Of a DNA stretch of 64,000 nt, positions 56,051 through 61,967 are shown piece after piece. A program made the position numbers and the translations under genes. How positions within the stretch are numbered: position 1 is the first letter of the stretch; every line of letters starts with the position of its first letter. Where the stretch lies: assembly GCA_902793375.1 (NCBI GenBank), contig CADBDE010000011.1, positions 1-64,000 on the forward strand, written 5' to 3'. Source of the DNA: an uncultured Erysipelotrichaceae bacterium (GTDB taxonomy: Bacteria; Bacillota_I; Bacilli_A; RF39; UBA660). The notes beneath the pieces were generated by a model. That model ran no database searches and was not told where the DNA came from. It was given only the letters and a program-made list of their open reading frames with translations.

Positions 56051-56082
56051 AAAATAAAGGCGGCAGTCCTAAGACCACCGCC
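56051..56082 (-). terminator. Terminator of the 156-aa early gene
   Basis: GGCGGCAGTC (56059-56068) pairs with GACCACCGCC (56073-56082) with one G-U-type pair; TTTATTTTT follows on the minus strand. Strong GC stem in an AT-rich genome. Confidence 0.85.
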
Positions 56083-56090
56083 AATACATA

Positions 56091-56561
56091 TTACAACATC
56101 TTGAGATACTCTGGTGACAAACCCATCGTCTGTCCCCACTGCAACTTCAGTGTCATATTACCTATTGCAGATAATACAACTTCATTGACATTGTATCGAA
56201 CGCCGTCATACTGTGCAACATAGCCTTCAGCGATTTCTTCACCTGCGGCAAATTCGATAGGCTCAACATCGATAACACTACCGTTGAGAACACAAGTTGC
56301 AGCAGCAATTCTTCTATCTGTATTAGCAGAATCGAGAACTACATTAATTGCATCCTGTGCAGACATACCAGCAATCTCAGAACCTTTGACAACATTGTGC
56401 AGTGCACGACGCCATTCTTTAAGGCTAAGATTAATAGTATCACCTTCAGCGATAACATAAGAGTTATTTACTAACCTGCGACCAATAATCTGAGCATCCG
56501 CAAGCCTAATGCATACATCACCACTCTGAGTAGGTGAAACACTCTTAATTGTAGCTTTCAT
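56091..56561 (-). CDS. First major early protein, unknown
   Basis: 156 aa. It opens ATIKSVSPTQSGDVCIRLADAQI, with several beta strands, then LSLKEWRRALHNV and an Ala-rich helix. Codon use is strikingly GC-richer than the genome (frequent AAC, GAC, CTG, GCG), like highly expressed genes. It has a strong terminator and is the first long gene on the minus side of the divergent region. Its strand-rich pattern allows a small nucleic-acid-binding fold, but I do not recognise a family. Confidence 0.55.
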   Translation of the reverse strand: MKATIKSVSPTQSGDVCIRLADAQIIGRRLVNNSYVIAEGDTINLSLKEWRRALHNVVKGSEIAGMSAQDAINVVLDSANTDRRIAAATCVLNGSVIDVEPIEFAAGEEIAEGYVAQYDGVRYNVNEVVLSAIGNMTLKLQWGQTMGLSPEYLKML

Positions 56562-56583
56562 ATCAATAATTTATTAAGTTATA

Positions 56584-56805
56584 CTAAGTAGGTAAGCTAC
56601 ACCTACAGACATCACTTTGATGTCCAAGATTAGTATCTTGTGGATGAGTGATAGACTGACTTCCTAGAGTTCTATTAATAAAAGCATGCTTATCTATATT
56701 TCCGCCATTTTCAAAAATACTATCTTCAACAGGCGGGGGACTTTCATTTTTATCACGAAGCCCAGGGGTTGTTCTAATCAGGCGCACTCTCGCATTTATA
56801 TACAT
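56584..56805 (-). CDS. Possible small leader gene with THPQDTN repeat
   Basis: 73 aa, MYINARVRLIRTTPGLRDKN... then Pro/acidic (SPPPVEDS) and a C-terminal T-H-P-Q-D-T-N...C-R-C. The GC is higher than surroundings. Its end contains the fifth copy of the early repeat. It lies just upstream of the 156-aa gene. It may be a real first gene or a chance frame. Confidence 0.35.
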   Translation of the reverse strand: MYINARVRLIRTTPGLRDKNESPPPVEDSIFENGGNIDKHAFINRTLGSQSITHPQDTNLGHQSDVCRCSLPT

Positions 56806-57090
56806 AATTTCACTTATACTCCCAGCCCCTTCTCTTTTATTTTAATTTCATTTTGATTTTTACCTTTATTACTCTCCTTTATTTTTAATCTAATTTTTAT
56901 TTCTAATTTCTTTATTTTCTTTAATATTGTTAATATTTTTAATTCCAACTTTACATTTATTATTTTTACCTCTTTCAACATCATCTACATTAATATTTTT
57001 ACCTTTATTATCTTTTATTTTAATAATTATTTCTACAATTTAAATAATGCAACTGCTGTTATTGTTACAATAATTAGAGTTAATTTTGGG

Positions 57091-57205
57091 AATCCCCGTA
57101 AGGAATGTATTATAACTACTACTTCCGCTATTACTGCTTTTGCTAATATTAATAATAAAGCTGTTAATGCAAATTGTTGTATTATTGCTTCCCTTACGGG
57201 GGAAG
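57091..57205. repeat. Inverted pair of CCTTACGGGG elements in the divergent region
   Basis: AATCCCCGTAAGGAATGT (57091-57108) faces TTCCCTTACGGGGGAAG (57189-57205), with TGTATTAT next to both. This is the second intergenic facing pair; the other is in the convergent junction. Confidence 0.75.
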
Positions 57206-57431
57206 CGGAGCGTAACGATAGTGGAGCGTAGCGAGCTCGAAATGGTTGTATTATTACTATTGTAATTATTATAATTATTGTTTATATTTATATTATTGTT
57301 ATTATTAATTTTATTACTATTTTTAATTATAAAGTCTTTTTAAAAGTTGTCTATATTACTATATATTATTATATATAAATATAAATATAAATAACTATAT
57401 AAATATAATTATTTATATTTATATTTATAAT

Positions 57432-57492
57432 ATGCGTGTGTGTGCGTGTGTACCTTATATATTACGCGTATGTGCGTATGTGCGTGCGTGTG
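57432..57492. repeat. Alternating purine-pyrimidine (GTGCGTGTG) tract
   Basis: About 60 bp of TGCGTGTGTG-like alternating sequence next to an A+T-only stretch, strongly different from the rest of the genome. It can adopt Z-form and may mark an origin or replication-related site. The 62-codon frame through it looks like chance. Confidence 0.6.
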
Positions 57493-57771
57493 CGAATTAT
57501 AATAGGTCGTTTTTGAATATAGAAATTATTATTGCTTTTGATATTGATTTTATTGCTAATTTTAAACATATTGAAATTAGTGGTACAAAGCCCTGCTGGG
57601 CTACGCGGACAAACTTATAGCGATGTGGATATTGATGATGGAGAATTTAATAGAAAATCATAGAGATTTATGGAATGTTAATTGTGAAAAAATGTTAAAG
57701 TCATTAATTTATTTGTATATTTCGTATAAATGTATTAATATTGCATTAGTGATTTGAATCGTGATGTAGAT

Positions 57772-57876
57772 ATGGAAAAAGATATTGAAATTAGTATTAT
57801 TGTTAAACCTATTAAACTTATTAGTAATAAGAAAAAATCTAAACTTAAATGGGGAGGAATTAATTTAGATAAATAA
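57772..57876 (+). CDS. 34-aa small protein at the head of the late block
   Basis: MEKDIEISIIVKPIKLISNK..., Lys-rich, ending W-G-G-I-N-L-D-K. It is the first frame of the plus-strand block, 18 nt before the next gene, which supports translation. Confidence 0.45.
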   Translation: MEKDIEISIIVKPIKLISNKKKSKLKWGGINLDK

Positions 57877-57894
57877 CTTAAAATAATTAGTATT

Positions 57895-58398
57895 ATGGCA
57901 AATTTTAAAAACATTAATGAAAGTGTGATTTTTCACATTCCTGAAACAAAAGAAGAAATTACTAGAGAGTATGTTGACGAAGTTCTTAAAGAGGTAAAAC
58001 TTAGTGAACATTATGCTATTGTGGGACTTATTTATATGGGAAGTCTTGCTGAATTAACTAGTGTTAAATCTACAAAAATTAGCGTTATTCCTATTCTTTG
58101 TAAATTTAATTCTGATAAGTTTAAAGATGAAGATATTATGCAAACTGTTTGTGTAGATAGAAGTTCTATTGAAAGAGCAAATCAGTTGTATAATGTTAAA
58201 AATGAAATAGGTCTTGCATCTATAGCTAATTTCCTAAGAGAAAATAAAATAAATATTTTAGGTAAAGGTTATAATGCAGTAGCTATTGAATTTAAAGTTA
58301 TGCCTGTTACAGATATTAAGGCTATAATTGGTAAAAGTGATAAACATAAAAATTTCTTTAAACATACTCAAAGTTTACCTAATACAGCAAATTCATGA
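57895..58398 (+). CDS. Hypothetical protein, late block
   Basis: 167 aa, alpha/beta with HYAIVGLIYMGSLAELT and KISVIPILCKFNSD. It overlaps the next gene by 4 nt. It lies several genes upstream of the terminase. No family recognised. Confidence 0.55.
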   Translation: MANFKNINESVIFHIPETKEEITREYVDEVLKEVKLSEHYAIVGLIYMGSLAELTSVKSTKISVIPILCKFNSDKFKDEDIMQTVCVDRSSIERANQLYNVKNEIGLASIANFLRENKINILGKGYNAVAIEFKVMPVTDIKAIIGKSDKHKNFFKHTQSLPNTANS

Positions 58399-58922
58399 GT
58401 ATTGAAAGGCACAATAGTGATTTAGATATACCTAATGAAAATATTGTTGTCTGCAAAGATATTGATGATATTCTAGATGATTTAAATCTTTCTCCTGATG
58501 ATAGAGAAATCTATAAAGATGTAATTAAAATATCAGAAGAAATGATGTATGAGGGCTTTCAAGAAGGTCTATGTATAGCTATACCTTATGTTTGTAGAGT
58601 AATGAAAAATGCTGGAAGGAAAAATCTAAATAAAAATAGAAAAGAACTTTTTGGCAATGGAATTAGTAAACTTACAATGTTAGGTAAGCTATACAGAAAA
58701 CCTTTTGATGATGCTGAAAAAAGACAGAAAGAAATAAGAGAAATTAATGCTAATAATAAACTAGAAATAAGAAAGAAAAAAGCTATGAAAAAGAATAGTA
58801 AATTTAAATTTAATATAGGTATAGAAACTAAACTTAAAGTTACTGATTATAACTTTAGAAAAAATTATGTTAAGCCTGGAACTTTTCAATTTGTAAACAA
58901 AAATGGCAAGAATAACACTTGA
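58395..58922 (+). CDS. Hypothetical basic protein, late block
   Basis: 175 aa. Acidic N-terminal third (DDILDDLNLSPDDREIYKDV), a Lys-rich middle (ELRKKKAMKKNSKFKF-like) and a GTFQFVNKNGK end. It overlaps both neighbours (4 and 20 nt). It could be a head or scaffold-related helper; only context suggests this. Confidence 0.5.
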   Translation: MSIERHNSDLDIPNENIVVCKDIDDILDDLNLSPDDREIYKDVIKISEEMMYEGFQEGLCIAIPYVCRVMKNAGRKNLNKNRKELFGNGISKLTMLGKLYRKPFDDAEKRQKEIREINANNKLEIRKKKAMKKNSKFKFNIGIETKLKVTDYNFRKNYVKPGTFQFVNKNGKNNT

Positions 58923-59505
58923 AAGAATACTTACTATTGATAGTACAGGTATGCCTAAAGCTCCTAGTATTACGCAAATTCTTGATAAGGATGTAAAAGC
59001 TCTTTGGATAAGAGATAAATCTCCAGATAAATCTATGTATATTAAAGAAGCTGGAGTTATTTATTATCTTGCTGATCCAAAAAGTCCACCTAAACAACAA
59101 GGATTGAGTGACAACGAAGCTATTAAAATGGCTATTGATAATTATGATTTACCTAAAGATTATTTACCTGACGATATTGTTTGGAAGGTAGTTAAAAAAT
59201 ATGCTGAACAAGCTGCAGGACCAGCTATGAAAGCTATTATATCTCTTCGTAAATCTTTACATAATGTTACAATAGCTAGTGACAAAATAAATGAACTTTT
59301 GAACGATAAATTAACTAACGGTATAGGTGATAATGATATTGCTGTAACTATTAGTTATATTGATAGTATTAATAAGAAAATTACTGATATACCTAATCTT
59401 TTAGCAGCATTAAGAAAAGCAGAAGATGAATGTCTTAATGAACAAGAAACTATGACTGCTAGAGGTGGTGTTCAAATTAGTTCATCAATGATTGAGGAGG
59501 AATAA
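58903..59505 (+). CDS. Hypothetical late protein
   Basis: 200 aa, helical with a PSITQILDKDVKALWIRD opening and acidic end (SSSMIEEE). It starts inside the previous gene by 20 nt. Its last codons contain the GAGGAGGAA purine tract that precedes the nuclease start. In crAss-like phages this place holds a small packaging-related protein; not proven here. Confidence 0.5.
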   Translation: MARITLERILTIDSTGMPKAPSITQILDKDVKALWIRDKSPDKSMYIKEAGVIYYLADPKSPPKQQGLSDNEAIKMAIDNYDLPKDYLPDDIVWKVVKKYAEQAAGPAMKAIISLRKSLHNVTIASDKINELLNDKLTNGIGDNDIAVTISYIDSINKKITDIPNLLAALRKAEDECLNEQETMTARGGVQISSSMIEEE

Positions 59506-59506
59506 T

Positions 59507-60508
59507 ATGGAATTACTAGATAAAAGATATGAACAAGTTCGTCTTTATTTTGACCCTCAACCTCATAAATATACTGATACTCTAGGCAATGAATATCTTA
59601 GTATGACAACTCTTGTCCATAGATATGCTCCTAAATTTGAAAAAGAATATTGGCTTAAAAAGAAAGCTAAAGAACTAGGTATTAGTGAAAAAGAACTTGC
59701 TAAACAATGGCAAGTTATTACTGATGAAGCTTGTGATAGAGGAACTGCTAAACATGATGGACTTGAGAAAGGTATCAAAGGTGCTAGTAAATTCAAACAA
59801 GCTATAAGGTATCTTGATGATTTAGATGAAGGAGAAATGATTACTGTAGCTGATATTCCTAATTTTAATGCAGAATATAAACTTCTTGATTTAGATCAAT
59901 TCATAGAACATACTGATAATAAATATCCAGATATTTATATTGCTTTTAAAAAATATACTGATGCTGGATATAAGATATATGCAGAAATAGGAATGTTTTT
60001 AATTGATTATCTTATAAGCGGAACTATTGATGTTCTTCTTATTAGAGATGATGGATTTATAATTGGAGATTGGAAAACAAATAGAGGAGGTCTTATATTT
60101 GAATCAGGTTATTATCGTAAAGATAAAAGTCAAAAGCCTGCTCAAATGACTAATGAATGGATTAGAAAAGATGAAAGTCTTTTGCCTCCAGCTAATAGTC
60201 TTCCTAATTGTAACGGTAGTCTTTATACTTTACAAACTTCTGGATATGCTTATGCTGTTGAAAGAATATTAAATTTACCTTGTAGAGGTATTTGGCTTTG
60301 TCATATAGATTGCGATTTTATTCTTAACGAATATGGTATGCCTAGAAGATTTGAAGATGGCTTGTATCATATTAAGAATAATCCTGTTGAAAAAACAAAG
60401 TTTTATGTTATGCCTTATAGAAAAGATGTTATTAGAGCGTTACTAGAAGATAGAGCTAAAGAACTTAAAGCTATTAAAATTAATAAACAATTTAGTCTTG
60501 GTGTATGA
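59507..60508 (+). CDS. PD-(D/E)XK nuclease (RecB/Cas4-like exonuclease)
   Basis: 333 aa from ATG 59507, which has a good GAGGAGG ribosome-binding site; the TTG at 59492 is rejected. Motifs: GTAKHDGLEKG (motif I region), AEIGMF...ISGTIDVL (catalytic Asp in G-T-x-D), GDWKTNRGG (D-x-K), and a QTSGYAYAVER helix. It is a RecB-type PD-(D/E)XK nuclease, likely trimming DNA ends for recombination (with the RecT-like protein) or packaging. It overlaps the lipoprotein gene by 4 nt. Confidence 0.8.
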   Translation: MELLDKRYEQVRLYFDPQPHKYTDTLGNEYLSMTTLVHRYAPKFEKEYWLKKKAKELGISEKELAKQWQVITDEACDRGTAKHDGLEKGIKGASKFKQAIRYLDDLDEGEMITVADIPNFNAEYKLLDLDQFIEHTDNKYPDIYIAFKKYTDAGYKIYAEIGMFLIDYLISGTIDVLLIRDDGFIIGDWKTNRGGLIFESGYYRKDKSQKPAQMTNEWIRKDESLLPPANSLPNCNGSLYTLQTSGYAYAVERILNLPCRGIWLCHIDCDFILNEYGMPRRFEDGLYHIKNNPVEKTKFYVMPYRKDVIRALLEDRAKELKAIKINKQFSLGV

Positions 60509-60816
60509 AAAAGTTAATGATTGTATTATTTATGTGTATCCTTTACGGGGGATGTAAAAATAATGTTCCTGAACCAACTATTGTATATATTCCCGTAGAA
60601 GATACTATTAATGCAGTTAAAGTTGTTAATTTAACTGAAGAACTTCATAGAACTAGAGATAGTCTTAATGCTTATAAAAATGATACTGCTATAAGCGAAG
60701 AATTATTTATTGCTAAATTTAAATTAGAAAAGATTAAATATTATAATGACATTGCTGCTAAAGGTAATAATATAAAATTTCTTAGAGGTTGGATTAATAG
60801 AACTTTAGAAGAATAA
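60505..60816 (+). CDS. Small lipoprotein
   Basis: 103 aa. The signal peptide MKKLMIVLFMCILYGGC ends in a lipobox, with Cys-17 as the lipidation site. The L-Y-G-G of the lipobox is encoded by a CCTTACGGGG element (60538-60553). The mature part is a helix with EELHRTRDSLNAYKN. It lies in the lysis region and may be an outer-membrane spanin-like or superinfection-related lipoprotein; the role is inferred. Confidence 0.7.
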   Translation: MKKLMIVLFMCILYGGCKNNVPEPTIVYIPVEDTINAVKVVNLTEELHRTRDSLNAYKNDTAISEELFIAKFKLEKIKYYNDIAAKGNNIKFLRGWINRTLEE

Positions 60817-60819
60817 ATT

Positions 60820-60927
60820 ATGACAAATATGATTGTTCCAGTTGAATATCTCGTTTTAAATATTTGTTGTGGTTATGATAATGATGGAGATGATATAACA
60901 GATTTTCCAGATAATAAAAGAAATTAA
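60820..60927 (+). CDS. 35-aa small protein
   Basis: An ATG at 60820, 4 nt after the lipoprotein stop, opens 35 codons (MTNMIVPVEYLVLN, then CCGYDNDGDDITDFPDN). Spacing to the endolysin start is 3 nt, so it fits the operon. Function unknown. Confidence 0.45.
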   Translation: MTNMIVPVEYLVLNICCGYDNDGDDITDFPDNKRN

Positions 60928-60930
60928 ATT

Positions 60931-61347
60931 ATGGCAAATTTTGAATTGGCTTTTGAGCGTACTATGAAAAACGAAGGGGTTTATTCTAATGACCCTGATG
61001 ATGCAGGTAAAGAAACTTGTTTTGGAATTAGTAGAAAATATCATCCTAATTGGGCTGGATGGAAAACTGTAGATGCTTTTAAAAAAAGTTTTACTACAAG
61101 AACTAGTTTAACTAATGCCCTTAAAGGAAATAATGTGTTGCTTAGTCTTGTTAGAAAATTTTATAAAGAAAATTTTTGGGATTGCTTTGAACTTGATGAT
61201 TGTAAAAGTAATAATACTGCATATTTAATGTTTGATACTGCTGTTAATATGGGTAAGGCTCAAGCTATTAAATTAGCTCAAAGAGCATTAGGTCTAAAAG
61301 AAACTGGTAGGTGGAGTTTGAAATTATTGAACGAATTAGTAAAATAA
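60931..61347 (+). CDS. GH108 endolysin (N-acetylmuramidase)
   Basis: 138 aa. NEGVYSNDPDDAGKETCFGISRK... carries the catalytic Glu (residue 14) in the family's E-G-G-Y-like motif, here E-G-V-Y, and FDTAVNMGKAQA is the conserved C-terminal block of GH108/peptidoglycan-binding 3 proteins. It degrades host peptidoglycan at lysis. It is a separate enzyme from the virion lysozyme (7025). It stands with spanin-like genes. Confidence 0.8.
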   Translation: MANFELAFERTMKNEGVYSNDPDDAGKETCFGISRKYHPNWAGWKTVDAFKKSFTTRTSLTNALKGNNVLLSLVRKFYKENFWDCFELDDCKSNNTAYLMFDTAVNMGKAQAIKLAQRALGLKETGRWSLKLLNELVK

Positions 61348-61362
61348 TAAAAGTATAGAGTC

Positions 61363-61644
61363 ATGAAGAAGCTGTTAATAATAGTATTAATATTGCAGAT
61401 AATAATTTGTCTATTCCTTTTATTTTCAGTTATAGTTACGCAAGGCAAACAAAATGCTGGCACAACTACTGTTCAAGATACTGTAATTAATAGAGTTCGG
61501 ATTGACTCTATACATATTTTAATTACAAAACAAGAAAGTATTATTAATAGAATAAATATAAAAGAAAAGTATGAAATTGAAAAAGCTATTAATAGTAACG
61601 ATAGTGATGTTGTTAAGCTGTTTAAAGAGCTGGTCGCAGAATAG
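61363..61644 (+). CDS. Spanin-like inner-membrane protein
   Basis: 93 aa. N-terminal hydrophobic span (LIIVLILQIIICLFLLFSVIV) then a helical periplasmic part, layout of an i-spanin. Its final 74 nt overlap the next ORF in another frame, as nested spanin pairs often do. Function inferred from layout and position after the endolysin. Confidence 0.55.
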   Translation: MKKLLIIVLILQIIICLFLLFSVIVTQGKQNAGTTTVQDTVINRVRIDSIHILITKQESIINRINIKEKYEIEKAINSNDSDVVKLFKELVAE

Positions 61645-61963
61645 TGATTATAACATATCCCTTACGGGGGATTCCATAATGGTTGCTATTAGTGATTTAC
61701 GAATTGTGAATACTAAATTAATAACTGCTAAATATAATGCTGAAAGACTTGCTGTTAAGGATAGTATTATAAATTATCAAAATCAAAAATATGAAGCATT
61801 GAATGTAGAAGTTAAATCTTTACAAGATAAACTACATAATACAAATGTTTTAAACGAAACTTTGAAAAAAGATGTTGAAAAAGTAAATAAAAGAAACAAA
61901 ATATTGAGCGGTATTAGTGGTGGTGCTATTGCCGCTTTTATAGTTTGTTTGTTAATAAAATAA
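61571..61963 (+). CDS. Spanin-like coiled-coil protein with C-terminal anchor
   Basis: 130 aa. Signal-like N-terminus (LLIVTIVMLLSCLKSWSQ, possible lipobox Cys), long coiled coil (residues 55-108) and a C-terminal hydrophobic end (GAIAAFIVCLLIK). It overlaps the previous gene in frame +1. Element 61657 reads S-L-T-G-D-S. It could be a holin/spanin component; whether the N- or C-terminal segment is the membrane anchor is unclear. Confidence 0.55.
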   Translation: MKLKKLLIVTIVMLLSCLKSWSQNSDYNISLTGDSIMVAISDLRIVNTKLITAKYNAERLAVKDSIINYQNQKYEALNVEVKSLQDKLHNTNVLNETLKKDVEKVNKRNKILSGISGGAIAAFIVCLLIK

Positions 61964-61967
61964 AGAT

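Larger units (their letters stand above)
55785..56090. other. 306-bp gap holding repeats and a terminator
   Basis: Contains the TTAGTTTC...GATGAGT repeats (55834-56043) and the terminator of the 156-aa gene (56051-56082). No credible ORF. Confidence 0.7.
56806..57771. other. Divergent non-coding region, replication-origin candidate
   Basis: 966 bp between the diverging gene blocks. From left to right: a T/C-rich tract with TTTTTACCTTTATTA units (56820-57040); a facing pair of CCTTACGGGG elements (57091-57205); a GC-rich patch GGAGCGTAACGA / GGAGCGTAGCGA (57206-57240); a nearly pure A+T stretch (57355-57430) suited to DNA unwinding; an alternating purine-pyrimidine tract of GTGTGCGTG type (57432-57492); and a GC-rich GCCCTGCTGGGCTACGCGG (about 57589). 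A minus-strand hydrophobic open frame (57290-57033) has no usable start codon. Confidence 0.5.
229..61675. repeat. Dispersed CCTTACGGGG element family, about 33 copies
   Basis: Near-palindromic consensus TTCC(T)TTACGGGGGAA, hairpin-capable (TTCC/GGAA arms around TTACGG). Forward copies start at 2891, 4459, 7238, 12534, 14257, 17658, 20857, 25293, 28162, 31432, 35325, 38428, 40094, 44601, 50301, 54197, 57189, 60538, 61657; reverse copies at 229, 5438, 8814, 15199, 18308, 24815, 28913, 31384, 33331, 37222, 39938, 47226, 52555, 57091. A weaker one is near 60589. They lie inside genes in all reading frames (read as T-P-V, Y-G, L-T-G, P-R-K-G, L-R-G) as well as between genes. Confidence 0.9.

Noticed and set aside
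55980-56085. Small gene encoding THPYETN repeats
   Set aside because: No start codon, reads through a terminator, and other copies are interrupted by stops.
57432-57620. 62-codon plus-strand frame through the GTGTGCG tract
   Set aside because: Cys/Val-rich translation produced by the alternating repeat; no operon context and poor coding character.
57700-57730. Promoter at TTATTTGTATATTTCG before the late block
   Set aside because: The -7 and -33 boxes each have mismatches and the wrong spacing; only suggestive.
229-61675. CRISPR array as explanation for the CCTTACGGGG copies
   Set aside because: Copies are about 2 kb apart, in both orientations and within genes; no regular spacer structure and no cas genes.
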